Origin: Prevotella sp.
GTDB taxonomy: Bacteria; Bacteroidota; Bacteroidia; Bacteroidales; Bacteroidaceae
Reading direction: 5' to 3'
DNA length: 64,000 bases
NCBI GenBank assembly: GCA_017548275.1
Contig: JAFZAH010000040.1
Coordinates: forward strand, 124,001-188,000
Shown: positions 52,578-61,956 of the stretch, one piece after another
Layout: every line of letters starts with the position of its first letter
Numbering within the stretch: the first letter of the stretch is position 1
The notes under the pieces: generated by a model
What the model was told of the DNA's origin: nothing
The model's input: the letters and a program-made list of their open reading frames with translations, nothing else
The model's database searches: none
Made by a program: the position numbers and the translations under genes

Positions 52578-55295
52578 TCATCTCTTGCTTCGGCGTACCA
52601 TTGTTGTGACTTTCTGATTGAAGATTGACGCCTCCATCAACCGTTCAATATTTATCGGCATACGGTATTCCCATTGGTTATATGCGTCGTATGGTGCATT
52701 GATGCGCTCTGACCATACATCCTTTTCCCGTAAGTCGGCATCCATGGCCAACCAATCCTGAATAGGAAGCACACATAGCATCGAAGGAGAATAGAGATGT
52801 CGCGCGACTATCTCCTCGGCAAGATGGGCGGGCAGATGCTGAGGCGCCCTACCCTGCTTTTGCATCATCGTGACATAATAGCGTTGAGTGCGCCCCACAT
52901 TCTCTTCCCACCATTGTCTCAATGTGGGCATATCATGCGTGGATGTTGTGCATACGCTTTGAGGGGGATATGCCTCGAGGTGTGCGAACTCCTCACCAAA
53001 TCGTTTGGGCATTGACTGTACTTCAAGGGGCAGAATACGCATTTCACGCAACACCTCGCCCACGCAATCGGGCAACATGCCTAAATCTTCCGCACAAACA
53101 AGCATGCGTGTCTCAGAGAGGATGTCAGCCAATCTTCTCATGGCCACATTATACCAGAAGAAATTATGACGCTCATAAAAATAATTGTTATAAAGCCTCA
53201 TAAACGAATCTTTCTCGTCTGCTCCCAACACCTCGTAAACAGGTTCGTTATAGACCATATACCGAGGATGATACATGCCTTCCATGTCCTCGTCTTCAAT
53301 CATCAGCACGTTGGCAATGAGCCGGTACAATCCGTCGCGTATCCAAAGACTATTCTCATCGATTTTTCCAGCCATGTAGTCACGCACCTTTGCTTGCGTG
53401 TCAAACTCTTGTCGCAACGCATATAAACCGTATGGCTTACTGATAAGGAAATGCTCTTTGACATAAGCGGCATGAATACCGAAGAAACGCTCTATCACCC
53501 TGTCGTTGATGAAAGGACTTGTCATCAATTCCTTTCGGAACGGAAGGCCAAAACGCCCTATCTCTTCCTCACTCAACGGCAACGAGGGCGAGAAATGCCC
53601 CAGTGTGGCATGGACCGCATGTGACGGTAATTGCCAAACACGGAAGAAACCAATTATATGGTCGATGCGTACCGCACCGAAAAAATGTTCCATTACACGC
53701 AGACGCCTCTTCAGCCATTCTATGAGTGTGAGTTCACCATCATGGCGCTCATCCGTATCGTCCTGCCATCTGTATGTGGGAAAGCCCCAATTCTGCCCCC
53801 ATGGCGACATCATATCTGGCGGTGTGGCGGTTTGCGTATCCATGTTGAACAATTGCGGATGTACCCATGTCTCAACACTGTCGCGATATACCCCGATGGG
53901 CAGGTCGCCCTTGATAGTGACGCCCAAGTGCCGCGCATTATCACAAGCCGATCTCAACTGCCGGTAAAGATGATATTGGGTGAAAATAATCTTCTGGTAT
54001 GCCTTTTGCTCTTCTTCCAACAACGCCTGTACCTGTTTGCGGTCATACACTGCCCACTCCTGCCAGTCAGTAAAACGTGAGGTGTGATACTTGTCGCGAA
54101 GGATACTAAAAGCGGCATGAGAAGTTAACCACCATTCGTTATCGGCTACGAAAACCTTACATTCATCGCTATCCAGACATTCCTTTCCCTGCTCATTGAA
54201 GATATCTTCTATATAGTTGGATTTCACTCTATCCACTGCCATATAATCCATCTCTTTGAGCGTGTTGAGTTCTCGTTGTTGCCGATAATATGTAGTCATT
54301 TTCTCCTCATCACTCAATGTACCCAATTGGCTTATATCAATATAATGAGGATGCAGAGCAAATGCCGAAATAATGTTATAGGGATGGGAATCGGTCCATG
54401 AATGAGTACTTGTGGTGTCCCATACAGGGAGAATCTGTATCAATTTAATCCCCACTTTAGCCGCCCATTGTGCCATGCGTTCCAAATCGCCGAAATCTCC
54501 GACGCCAAAGGACTTCTCGGACCTCAAAGCAAAAACGGGTACAGCCACACCTGACAAACGCCATGATTTCTCACCCAAACGTAATGGTTCGCCATATAAC
54601 ACCAGAACCTGCCCATCCGGGAAGTTCAAATCACCAGATTGGCGGTTATCCCCCTCTTCCCACGATTTGATTTGATGGTTTTCGTCATCAATGACCACAT
54701 ACTTATACTCTATCGGATGACGCATGGCATCGACATTAACAGAGAGAATCCAATCACCGTCGCCCATAGGATTCATTTTCAGATAGCGCGACGGATTCCA
54801 ATCGCCGATAGCGGGGTGACTTCCACAAATACCGACAGATTGCCCCGTTTCCAATTGAGGTGCGGACACGCGGAAAATGACGGTTTTACGGAACATGGGA
54901 AGTTTCTCCGTATTAATGTTTCGGCCCATGGACCATCCCGTAATCGACCTGTAAGCATTCGTATATAGATGATAAGGCAACGGGGCGTCACGCCATGAGT
55001 CAGGAAAAACGTAATTAAGCGCACTGTCAACAGCAAAACGTCTCGGCACCTTGCTCCATTCACGTCGGATGACCTTGCCTTGGCTATCCTCTACCTGATA
55101 AACATATTCAACAGTCACTACGGGATTGGTACACGACTCCATCAGCGAGGTCTCCACCGCCCAAAGTGACCCGTCATCGGTCTGCATCATGATATTCTGA
55201 AAGCGTTCCTTACCGTCGAGATGCCAACTGGTAAGACATACGTGCAGGCTTTCCCCCCAAACTGTATTATAATGAATAGAGAATTTCAGTTTCAT
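52578..55295 (-). CDS. malQ: 4-alpha-glucanotransferase (GH77) with two N-terminal starch-binding domains
   Basis: 905 aa, long for MalQ because of two CBM20-like modules (about 1-110 and 130-235; the second with FRVSAPQLETGQSVGICGSHPAIGDWNPSRYLKM). GH77 starts near GVAVPVFALRSEKSFGVGDFGDL. The nucleophile is in VRIDHIIGFFR, the acid/base in CAEDLGMLP, and the third carboxylate in TSTHDMPTLRQWW. It transfers maltosyl units between glucans, an intracellular step in glycogen or starch use. The same two-CBM20 layout is found in plant DPE2. On the minus strand a -7 TAATTTTG (55325-55318) lies 23 bases upstream. Confidence 0.93.
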   Translation of the reverse strand: MKLKFSIHYNTVWGESLHVCLTSWHLDGKERFQNIMMQTDDGSLWAVETSLMESCTNPVVTVEYVYQVEDSQGKVIRREWSKVPRRFAVDSALNYVFPDSWRDAPLPYHLYTNAYRSITGWSMGRNINTEKLPMFRKTVIFRVSAPQLETGQSVGICGSHPAIGDWNPSRYLKMNPMGDGDWILSVNVDAMRHPIEYKYVVIDDENHQIKSWEEGDNRQSGDLNFPDGQVLVLYGEPLRLGEKSWRLSGVAVPVFALRSEKSFGVGDFGDLERMAQWAAKVGIKLIQILPVWDTTSTHSWTDSHPYNIISAFALHPHYIDISQLGTLSDEEKMTTYYRQQRELNTLKEMDYMAVDRVKSNYIEDIFNEQGKECLDSDECKVFVADNEWWLTSHAAFSILRDKYHTSRFTDWQEWAVYDRKQVQALLEEEQKAYQKIIFTQYHLYRQLRSACDNARHLGVTIKGDLPIGVYRDSVETWVHPQLFNMDTQTATPPDMMSPWGQNWGFPTYRWQDDTDERHDGELTLIEWLKRRLRVMEHFFGAVRIDHIIGFFRVWQLPSHAVHATLGHFSPSLPLSEEEIGRFGLPFRKELMTSPFINDRVIERFFGIHAAYVKEHFLISKPYGLYALRQEFDTQAKVRDYMAGKIDENSLWIRDGLYRLIANVLMIEDEDMEGMYHPRYMVYNEPVYEVLGADEKDSFMRLYNNYFYERHNFFWYNVAMRRLADILSETRMLVCAEDLGMLPDCVGEVLREMRILPLEVQSMPKRFGEEFAHLEAYPPQSVCTTSTHDMPTLRQWWEENVGRTQRYYVTMMQKQGRAPQHLPAHLAEEIVARHLYSPSMLCVLPIQDWLAMDADLREKDVWSERINAPYDAYNQWEYRMPINIERLMEASIFNQKVTTMVRRSKR

Positions 55296-55400
55296 GGTTT
55301 TACATAGAGACTTTTTGCAAAATTACAACTTTTTTTCTTAAATCCGACAAATTAGAACGATAAACCACACGAAACAAACACATCATTGAAAAAAAATTAG

Positions 55401-55408
55401 TAATTTTG
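55401..55408 (+). promoter_or_regulatory. Putative -7 element for mltG
   Basis: TAATTTTG on the plus strand, 41 bases before the mltG ATG; -33 not clear. A minus-strand TAATTTTG at 55325-55318, with TTTG 22 bases upstream (55351-55348), probably serves malQ. Confidence 0.5.
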
Positions 55409-55448
55409 CCGCGAAATAAAAGATATATTGTAACCGATATAGGCACCA

Positions 55449-56516
55449 ATGAAGAAAAAGACGCAAAAACGTAAAAAGAGCACGTCGAAACGCAAGAAAC
55501 AATTGAAACGAATCGGCCTGACAGTAGGATTGCTGGCGCTTTTGGCAGTAGCAGTAGGATGGTATTTCCTATGGTCACCAATGAACGCCACCGGCAAAAC
55601 CCAATATGTGTATATAGACCAAGATGACAACATCGACTCAGTTTATGCAAAAGTGGGAGCCGTGTCGAAAGGGCGCAGTATGACTGGTTTCAAGTTGCTT
55701 GCGGGCAGCGGTAAATATGCCGACAACATCCATAAGGGCCGCTACGCCATTGATGAGAGCATCAGCGCATATCGCCTGTACCAGAAATTGAAAGTTGGTG
55801 AGCAGACCCCTCTTAATGTGACCGTCCCTTCAGTCCGTACACTGGATGTGCTGGCAGCGCGTGTGAGCAAGAAATTGGAGATGGACAGCGTGACACTTTA
55901 CCGTGCCCTCTCCGACCCCGCTATGTGCAAGAAATTTGACACTGACACCGCCAACGTTATAGGTTTGTTCCTTCCCGAGACATATAGCATGAATTGGGAT
56001 GTGACACCTGAGGAGTTGATTGGTCGTATGAAAAAAGAAAGCGACAAATATTGGACCGATGAGCGCAAAGCACAAGCGAAAGCACAAGGACTGACTCCTG
56101 CGGAGGCCGTGACTTTGGCCAGCATCGTGGCAGAAGAGACCAACAACAAGGAAGAGAAACCAAGTGTGGCAGGCTTATATCTGAACCGACTGAAAATCAA
56201 CATGTTACTTCAAGCCGACCCGACAGTAAAATTCGCATTGAAGAATTTCGGTGCAAAAAGGGTGCTGAACAGCATGCTGACAGTAGATAACCCCTACAAC
56301 ACCTACAAATACGCAGGTTTGCCACCAGGACCTATACGTAATCCTGAGCGAGTAAACATCGATGCCGTGCTGCAACCTGCACAACACGATTATCTGTATA
56401 TGTGCGCCAAAGAGACTTTCGACGGAACTCATAATTTCGCCAAGACCATGGCAGAACATCAGGTAAACGCCCGCAGATATGCCCAGGCTCTGAACGAAAG
56501 AGGGATTAAGAAATAA
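55449..56516 (+). CDS. mltG: Endolytic murein transglycosylase MltG (YceG-like)
   Basis: 355 aa. A very basic cytoplasmic N-terminus (KKKTQKRKKSTSKRKKQLKR), one membrane span (about 24-43), a LysM-like domain, then the YceG core with the catalytic Glu in ASIVAEETNNKEEKPSVAGLYLNRLKINMLLQADPTVKFAL and the end YKYAGLPPGPIRNPE. It cuts nascent glycan strands and sets strand length during peptidoglycan synthesis. Confidence 0.94.
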   Translation: MKKKTQKRKKSTSKRKKQLKRIGLTVGLLALLAVAVGWYFLWSPMNATGKTQYVYIDQDDNIDSVYAKVGAVSKGRSMTGFKLLAGSGKYADNIHKGRYAIDESISAYRLYQKLKVGEQTPLNVTVPSVRTLDVLAARVSKKLEMDSVTLYRALSDPAMCKKFDTDTANVIGLFLPETYSMNWDVTPEELIGRMKKESDKYWTDERKAQAKAQGLTPAEAVTLASIVAEETNNKEEKPSVAGLYLNRLKINMLLQADPTVKFALKNFGAKRVLNSMLTVDNPYNTYKYAGLPPGPIRNPERVNIDAVLQPAQHDYLYMCAKETFDGTHNFAKTMAEHQVNARRYAQALNERGIKK

Positions 56517-56622
56517 GATAGAATATCTCTCCGTACACCATCCCTATGAGGGGAACACCAATCGAGGAAAACATGATATATTCATAAACATTTTATCTTT
56601 TGAGTAATAATACAAAACAAAT

Positions 56623-58323
56623 ATGACTGAGACAGTAAACACCAATGAGGAGAAACGGAGTTTGAGTTTCGTTGAACAATTAGTGGAAAAAGACCTGGAA
56701 GAAGGTAAAAACGGTGGACGCATCCAGACGCGTTTCCCGCCTGAGCCTAACGGTTATTTGCACATCGGTCATGCAAAGGCCATCTGCATGGACTTCGGCA
56801 TCGCTGAAAAATATAACGGTGTGTGCAACCTGCGTTTCGACGACACCAATCCATCGAAAGAGAACAACGAATATGTGGAGAATATCCTCAATGACATCAA
56901 GTGGCTTGGTTTTCATTGGGGCAATGTGTATTACGCCTCCGACTATTTCGAGCAATTATGGGATTTTGCCGTTTGGATGATTAAGAAAGGTTTTGCATAT
57001 ATCGACGAACAGACCTCAGAACAGATAGCCGAACAGAAAGGTACTCCCACAGAACCGGGTAAACCCTCGCCCTATCGTGACCGTCCTATCGAAGAGAATT
57101 TGAAATTGTTCACGGCTATGAACACTCCTGAAGCCGTGGAAGGTTCGATGGTGCTGCGTGCAAAATTGGACATGGCCAATCCCAACATGCACTTCCGCGA
57201 CCCCATCATGTATCGCATTATCCACACACCACATCATCGTACAGGCACGAAGTGGAATGCCTATCCCATGTATGACTTTGCTCATGGACAGAGCGACTAT
57301 TTCGAGGGAGTGACCCACTCTATCTGCACATTGGAGTTTGTGCCTCACCGTCCGCTCTATGACAAGTTTATCGACTTCCTCCAAGAGAAAGAGGGTCAGA
57401 CAGACTACCGTCCACGGCAGATAGAGTTCAATCGCTTGAACCTGACCTACACCATGATGAGCAAACGCAAACTGCTGGCTTTGGTGACAGAAAATAAAGT
57501 GAATGGTTGGGATGATCCCCGTATGCCGACCATAAGTGGTATGCGCCGCCGTGGCTATTCTCCCGAAAGTGTTCGCAAGTTCATTGATTCTATCGGCTAT
57601 ACCAAATTCGACGCATTGAATGATGTGGCACTGTTAGAAGCCGCCGTGCGTGAAGACTTGAATGCACGCAGTCTCCGCGTGAGCGCCGTATTGAACCCTG
57701 TGAAACTGATTATCACCAACTATCCCGATAACGAGACGGAAGAGATGACCGCTGTGAACAACCCGGAAAATGAGGCTGACGGCACCCACAGCATCACCTT
57801 CTCAAAGAACCTCTGGATAGAACGTGATGATTTTATGGAAGACGCCCCGAAGAAATTCTTCCGAATGACTCCGGGCAAAGAAGTGCGTCTGAAGAACGCA
57901 TATATCGTCATGTGTACCGGTTGCAAGAAAGACGCTGACGGCAACATTGAAGAGATATATGCGGAATATGACCCTGAGAGCAAGAGCGGTAAAGAAGGAG
58001 CCAACCGCAAAGTGAAAGGTACCCTTCACTGGGTGTCTGCAGACCATTGTCATGAGGCAGAGGTCCGTGTGTACGACAGACTGTTCAATGTTGAGAATCC
58101 GTCTGCCGACGAGTGCGACTTCCGTGAGTTGCTCAACCCCGACTCTCTGCAAGTGCTCAATCACTGCTATGTGGAGAATTATGCGGCAGAACGTAAGGCA
58201 GGCGAGTATTTGCAGTTCCAGCGCATCGGCTATTTCATGGCAGACATTGATTCCACTCCGGAGCATCTGGTGTTTAACAAGACAGTTGGTCTGAAAGACA
58301 CTTGGGCTAAGATGAACAAATAA
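56623..58323 (+). CDS. glnS: Glutaminyl-tRNA synthetase
   Basis: 566 aa. Class I signature TRFPPEPNGYLHIGHAKAI (HIGH) and TMMSKRKLLALV (KMSKS equivalent), with LRFDDTNPSKENNEY. It also has the two anticodon-binding beta-barrels. Glu/Gln choice: the C-terminal barrel and RFDDTNP are of the GlnRS type. Gln-tRNA is thus made directly here. Confidence 0.95.
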   Translation: MTETVNTNEEKRSLSFVEQLVEKDLEEGKNGGRIQTRFPPEPNGYLHIGHAKAICMDFGIAEKYNGVCNLRFDDTNPSKENNEYVENILNDIKWLGFHWGNVYYASDYFEQLWDFAVWMIKKGFAYIDEQTSEQIAEQKGTPTEPGKPSPYRDRPIEENLKLFTAMNTPEAVEGSMVLRAKLDMANPNMHFRDPIMYRIIHTPHHRTGTKWNAYPMYDFAHGQSDYFEGVTHSICTLEFVPHRPLYDKFIDFLQEKEGQTDYRPRQIEFNRLNLTYTMMSKRKLLALVTENKVNGWDDPRMPTISGMRRRGYSPESVRKFIDSIGYTKFDALNDVALLEAAVREDLNARSLRVSAVLNPVKLIITNYPDNETEEMTAVNNPENEADGTHSITFSKNLWIERDDFMEDAPKKFFRMTPGKEVRLKNAYIVMCTGCKKDADGNIEEIYAEYDPESKSGKEGANRKVKGTLHWVSADHCHEAEVRVYDRLFNVENPSADECDFRELLNPDSLQVLNHCYVENYAAERKAGEYLQFQRIGYFMADIDSTPEHLVFNKTVGLKDTWAKMNK

Positions 58324-58343
58324 GCCGATTGCCGATACAGCCA

Positions 58344-59765
58344 GTGGACAACTCATATTTCGACAGCAAAGAATTTAAGGAAGACCTGAGAAGGTACGAA
58401 GAGATGATACATGGAGGAGAAACCACGTATCTCGATTCAGAACAACTGACTGACATCGCCGAATATTACCACAGCCGTGGCAAAATCGACGATGCGGTTT
58501 CAGTTGCAACTTATGCTATCGACCTGTTCAATGGTGCCACTGCCCCGCTCGTTTTCATGGCTCGTATGATGCTTGTGCGCGACAATAACCCGGAAAGCGC
58601 CGAAGAGTATGCCCGCCAGATAGAGGACAAATCGGATTTGGACTATTATTACATCGAGGCGGAAATCATGATTGCCAAAGGTCAATACACCGAGGCCAAT
58701 GAATACCTTCATTCCTGCTTCGACACATTGGAAGACCCATTGGACCGCAGCGACTTCATCTTAGACGCCGCCACCCTTATGGCTGACTATGAGCAGATGG
58801 AAATGGCACATGAATGGTTGAAGCAATCGAATGAGACTGAATGCAATGATTACCAAGAGGCATTGGGGCGTATCTTGTTCAGCAAAGGAGACTATGCCGA
58901 AAGCGAACGCATCTTCACCCGTTTGATAGACGAAAATCCGTTTTCCGCTTATTATTGGAACCAGTTGTCCGCTTCACAACTGATGCAAGACAATATTCAT
59001 GAAGCCATCACCAGCAGCGAGTATGCCCTTGCCATCGACCCGAATGATGAAGAGGCGATATTGAATAAGGCCAACGGCCTGCTGATGCTCTACAATTACG
59101 AGGAGGCCCTGAGGTATTATCATCAGTACAGCGAGTTGCATCCGCTGGAAGCGGTGGGCGACTTGTATCAAGGTATCTGTCTGTTCAATTTGAACCGTTT
59201 GGAGGAAGCCATCGAACACCTCAAAAAGGCGGAAGTCAATTATCGCGGTGAGAACAAACAATATCAACAGGAAATTTACCAAGAACTGGCATTTGCATTA
59301 AGCAGGTCCGGTCGTTTGGATGAGGCGTTGTATTATGTGAACAAAACCGACGATATCGACTGTAACCATGAGGAGATGATGGTATTGAAAGGACATCTTT
59401 ATTTGGAACATCAGCGTATTGACGAGGCTCAGATGTGCTTTCAGAAGGCCGTTGACGCGTCAAAGATGTCGCCCGACATCTTGTTACGTATCGCCATATC
59501 GGTATATGACAACAACTACATCAACCTGGCATACAATATGTTTTACTCCTTGTTGGAGGCTTCTGACGGCAATATACACGACGGATATTCGTACTTGGCA
59601 GTTTGCGCATACGAATTAGGGAATTATGACGATTATTTGCAATATCTGCGAAAAGCCATTATAGAGAATCCCCGTGAAGCCCGTAATGTGTTGAATGGGC
59701 TGTTCCCTGAAGACATGGAACCTGAGAGGTATTATGAAGAGGCTAAACGACAATTGAAGAAATAA
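58344..59765 (+). CDS. Tetratricopeptide repeat protein
   Basis: 473 aa from GTG at 58344 (MDNSYFDSKEFKEDLRRYE); a TTG at 58329 is also in frame. It is a run of about ten TPR-like helical pairs, e.g. TDIAEYYHSRGKIDDAVSVATYAIDL, EALGRILFSKGDYAESERIFTRLIDENP and AILNKANGLLMLYNYEEALRYYHQYSELHP. No signal peptide or enzymatic domain. TPR proteins of this kind scaffold complexes; the partner is unknown. It follows glnS by 20 bases. Confidence 0.88.
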   Translation: MDNSYFDSKEFKEDLRRYEEMIHGGETTYLDSEQLTDIAEYYHSRGKIDDAVSVATYAIDLFNGATAPLVFMARMMLVRDNNPESAEEYARQIEDKSDLDYYYIEAEIMIAKGQYTEANEYLHSCFDTLEDPLDRSDFILDAATLMADYEQMEMAHEWLKQSNETECNDYQEALGRILFSKGDYAESERIFTRLIDENPFSAYYWNQLSASQLMQDNIHEAITSSEYALAIDPNDEEAILNKANGLLMLYNYEEALRYYHQYSELHPLEAVGDLYQGICLFNLNRLEEAIEHLKKAEVNYRGENKQYQQEIYQELAFALSRSGRLDEALYYVNKTDDIDCNHEEMMVLKGHLYLEHQRIDEAQMCFQKAVDASKMSPDILLRIAISVYDNNYINLAYNMFYSLLEASDGNIHDGYSYLAVCAYELGNYDDYLQYLRKAIIENPREARNVLNGLFPEDMEPERYYEEAKRQLKK

Positions 59766-59817
59766 GATTTGTGAAGGAGGAATAACATTTAAACAAAAAG
59801 AATAGTTTTTTCAAGCA

Positions 59818-60486
59818 ATGAGTTGGATAACATCCTTAATAGGACATTTGAATTACGGAACGGTGCTTCTACTGATGTTGCTGGAGAGCACTGTCATACC
59901 TGTACCCTCTGAACTGGTGGTGTCGCCGGCAGCCTATCATGCCGCAGGCGGTCACCTCAATGTGTTTTTAGTGATATTATTTGCCACAGTAGGCGCCGAC
60001 CTCGGCGCGTCTATCAACTATGTGGCGGGGTATTATCTGGGACGCCCCATCATTTATAAGTTTGCCAACAGCAAATGGGGAAAAATGTGTCTGCTGAATC
60101 AGGAGAAAGTAGAGAAGAGCGAAAAGTATTTTAATGACCACGGTATGGTGGCCACCATCTCAGGACGTCTCATTCCCGGTATCCGACATCTTATCTCCAT
60201 CCCTGCAGGTCTGGCTAAGATGAGTTACTGGAAATTCTTGCTCTACACAACCATCGGTGCCGGTGTATGGAACTGCATCCTCGCAGCATTGGGTTGGTAT
60301 CTGCATTCCGTAGTGCCCGAGGATCAGTTGACTGAGAAACTCGAAGAATATGGCGACTACATCAAGTGGGGTATTTTAGCACTTGTCGGATTGGTTGTGT
60401 TATATTTCGCCGTGAGATGGTTTGTGAAGAAAAGGAAAAAGGCAAATATCGATATCGATGAGACAGAAGAGGAGCAAGGAGAATAA
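59818..60486 (+). CDS. DedA/SNARE-associated family membrane protein
   Basis: 222 aa. Hydrophobic N-terminus, LESTVIPVPSELVVSPAAYHAAGG, the GADLGASINYVAGYYLGRP re-entrant loop, and SGRLIPGIRHLISIPAGLAKMSYWKFLLYTTIGAGVWNCIL with the conserved G-R-x-x-P-x-x-R. A C-terminal span and a basic/acidic tail follow. DedA members act as lipid-carrier flippases (undecaprenyl phosphate or phosphatidylethanolamine). Confidence 0.93.
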   Translation: MSWITSLIGHLNYGTVLLLMLLESTVIPVPSELVVSPAAYHAAGGHLNVFLVILFATVGADLGASINYVAGYYLGRPIIYKFANSKWGKMCLLNQEKVEKSEKYFNDHGMVATISGRLIPGIRHLISIPAGLAKMSYWKFLLYTTIGAGVWNCILAALGWYLHSVVPEDQLTEKLEEYGDYIKWGILALVGLVVLYFAVRWFVKKRKKANIDIDETEEEQGE

Positions 60487-60527
60487 TAGGAATTGCCTTA
60501 ATACATAACGGAATATAATACATAAAA

Positions 60528-60556
60528 AACAGGAGTCACAAAGAGTGACTCCTGTT
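60528..60556. terminator. Bidirectional terminator between dedA-like gene and xylA
   Basis: AACAGGAGTCAC (60528-60539) / GTGACTCCTGTT (60545-60556) form a 12-bp perfect stem with a 5-base loop. A T tract on the minus side makes it strong for xylA. Confidence 0.88.
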
Positions 60557-60589
60557 CATTTTTACCGTTTCCCGGATAAGCCGAATGGC

Positions 60590-61909
60590 TTATTTTGAAT
60601 AGAGAGCGACGATGGTCTCGTACTTCTCTTGCTTGCCGGAAGTCTGCTTGGGCTCACCGACCTTCTTGCCATACTCATAAACCTGCTCGAGTGTGAGTTT
60701 GCCATCTTCGAAGTCCTTACCAACACCTTCGTCAAATGAAGCGTAGCGGGCTTTCTTCATAGCGGGCAGTTCACTCTCCTCAAGGATAGCGGCAGCGTTC
60801 ATCAGAGCGCGAGCCATGGCATCCATACCGCTGATGTGAGCGATGAAGAGGTCCTCAAGATCGGTAGAGTTACGACGAATCTTAGCGTCGAAGTTGGTAC
60901 CGCCGTTGCCGAGACCGCCATTACGGATGATTTCCAGCATAGCCTGAGTCAGTTCGAAGTTGTCGATGGGGAACTGGTCGGTATCCCAGCCGTTCTGAGC
61001 GTCACCACGGTTAGCGTCGATAGAGCCGAGCATACCAGCGTCAACTGCGCAAGCCAGTTCGTGTTCGAATGTGTGACCAGCGAGTGTAGCGTGGTTCACC
61101 TCGATGTTCACCTTGAAGTCCTTGTCCAAGTTGTGTGCTTTGAGGAAACCAATCACGGTCTCTGTATCAACGTCATACTGGTGCTTTGAGGGTTCCATGG
61201 GTTTGGGCTCGATAAGGAATGTGCCTTTGAAACCTTTTGCGCGGGCATAGTCGCGAGCCATGGTCAGCATGGTAGCCATGTGCTCTTTCTCACGTTTCTG
61301 GTCAGTATTGAGCAGGCTCATGTAACCTTCGCGGCCACCCCAGAACACATAGTTAGTACCACCGAGTTTGATGGTAGCGTCTATAGCGTTCTTAATCTGA
61401 ACGATAGCGCGAGCCACAACGTCGAAGTCGGGATTGGTGCTGGCACCATTAGCATAACGTTTGTTGCCAAATACGTTGGCTGTACCCCAGAGCAGTTTGA
61501 TGTTGGGGAATTCCTTCATCTTCTCCTGAGCGTAGTCAGTGATGGCCTTCATGCGAGCCTCATACTCCTCGATGGTGTCACCCTCTTCAACGAGGTCAAC
61601 ATCGTGGAAGCAGAAATACTCGATGCCCAGTTTGTCCATGATTTCGAAACCGGCGTCCATTTTGTCCTTAGCACGCTGCACAGCATCGGCTGCTTTGTCC
61701 CACTCATAACTGCGGGTCTGACCACCGAACTGGTCTGCACTTGCTCCACCGAGGGTGTGCCACCATGCCATAGCGAACTTCAGCCAGTCTTTCATTTTCT
61801 TACCCATCACGACCTTCTCGGGCTCGTAATAATGGAAAGCCATTACATTTTTACTCTCTTTTCCTTCGAAAGGAATTTTACCGGTAAACGGAAAATACTC
61901 TTTAGCCAT
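60590..61909 (-). CDS. xylA: Xylose isomerase
   Basis: 439 aa. YFCFHDVDLVEEGDT holds the catalytic His-Asp pair, LWGTANVFGNKRYANGASTNPDFDVVARA, VFWGGREGYMSLLNTD, FLIEPKPMEPSKHQYDVD and IEVNHATLAGHTFEHEL hold the metal ligands, and GSIDANRGDAQNGWDTDQFP is typical of the class II enzyme. It converts D-xylose to D-xylulose. Encoded after xylB (47 bases). Confidence 0.96.
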   Translation of the reverse strand: MAKEYFPFTGKIPFEGKESKNVMAFHYYEPEKVVMGKKMKDWLKFAMAWWHTLGGASADQFGGQTRSYEWDKAADAVQRAKDKMDAGFEIMDKLGIEYFCFHDVDLVEEGDTIEEYEARMKAITDYAQEKMKEFPNIKLLWGTANVFGNKRYANGASTNPDFDVVARAIVQIKNAIDATIKLGGTNYVFWGGREGYMSLLNTDQKREKEHMATMLTMARDYARAKGFKGTFLIEPKPMEPSKHQYDVDTETVIGFLKAHNLDKDFKVNIEVNHATLAGHTFEHELACAVDAGMLGSIDANRGDAQNGWDTDQFPIDNFELTQAMLEIIRNGGLGNGGTNFDAKIRRNSTDLEDLFIAHISGMDAMARALMNAAAILEESELPAMKKARYASFDEGVGKDFEDGKLTLEQVYEYGKKVGEPKQTSGKQEKYETIVALYSK

Positions 61910-61956
61910 AGTTAAATTAAAATGATAATATTAAAGTTTTTAGTTACAATATAGAT

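Noticed and set aside
52561-52588. Inverted repeat GCAAGAGATG / CATCTCTTGC at the malQ end
   Set aside because: A 10-bp stem exists, but no T tract follows on either strand and it overlaps malQ codons, so I do not call a terminator.
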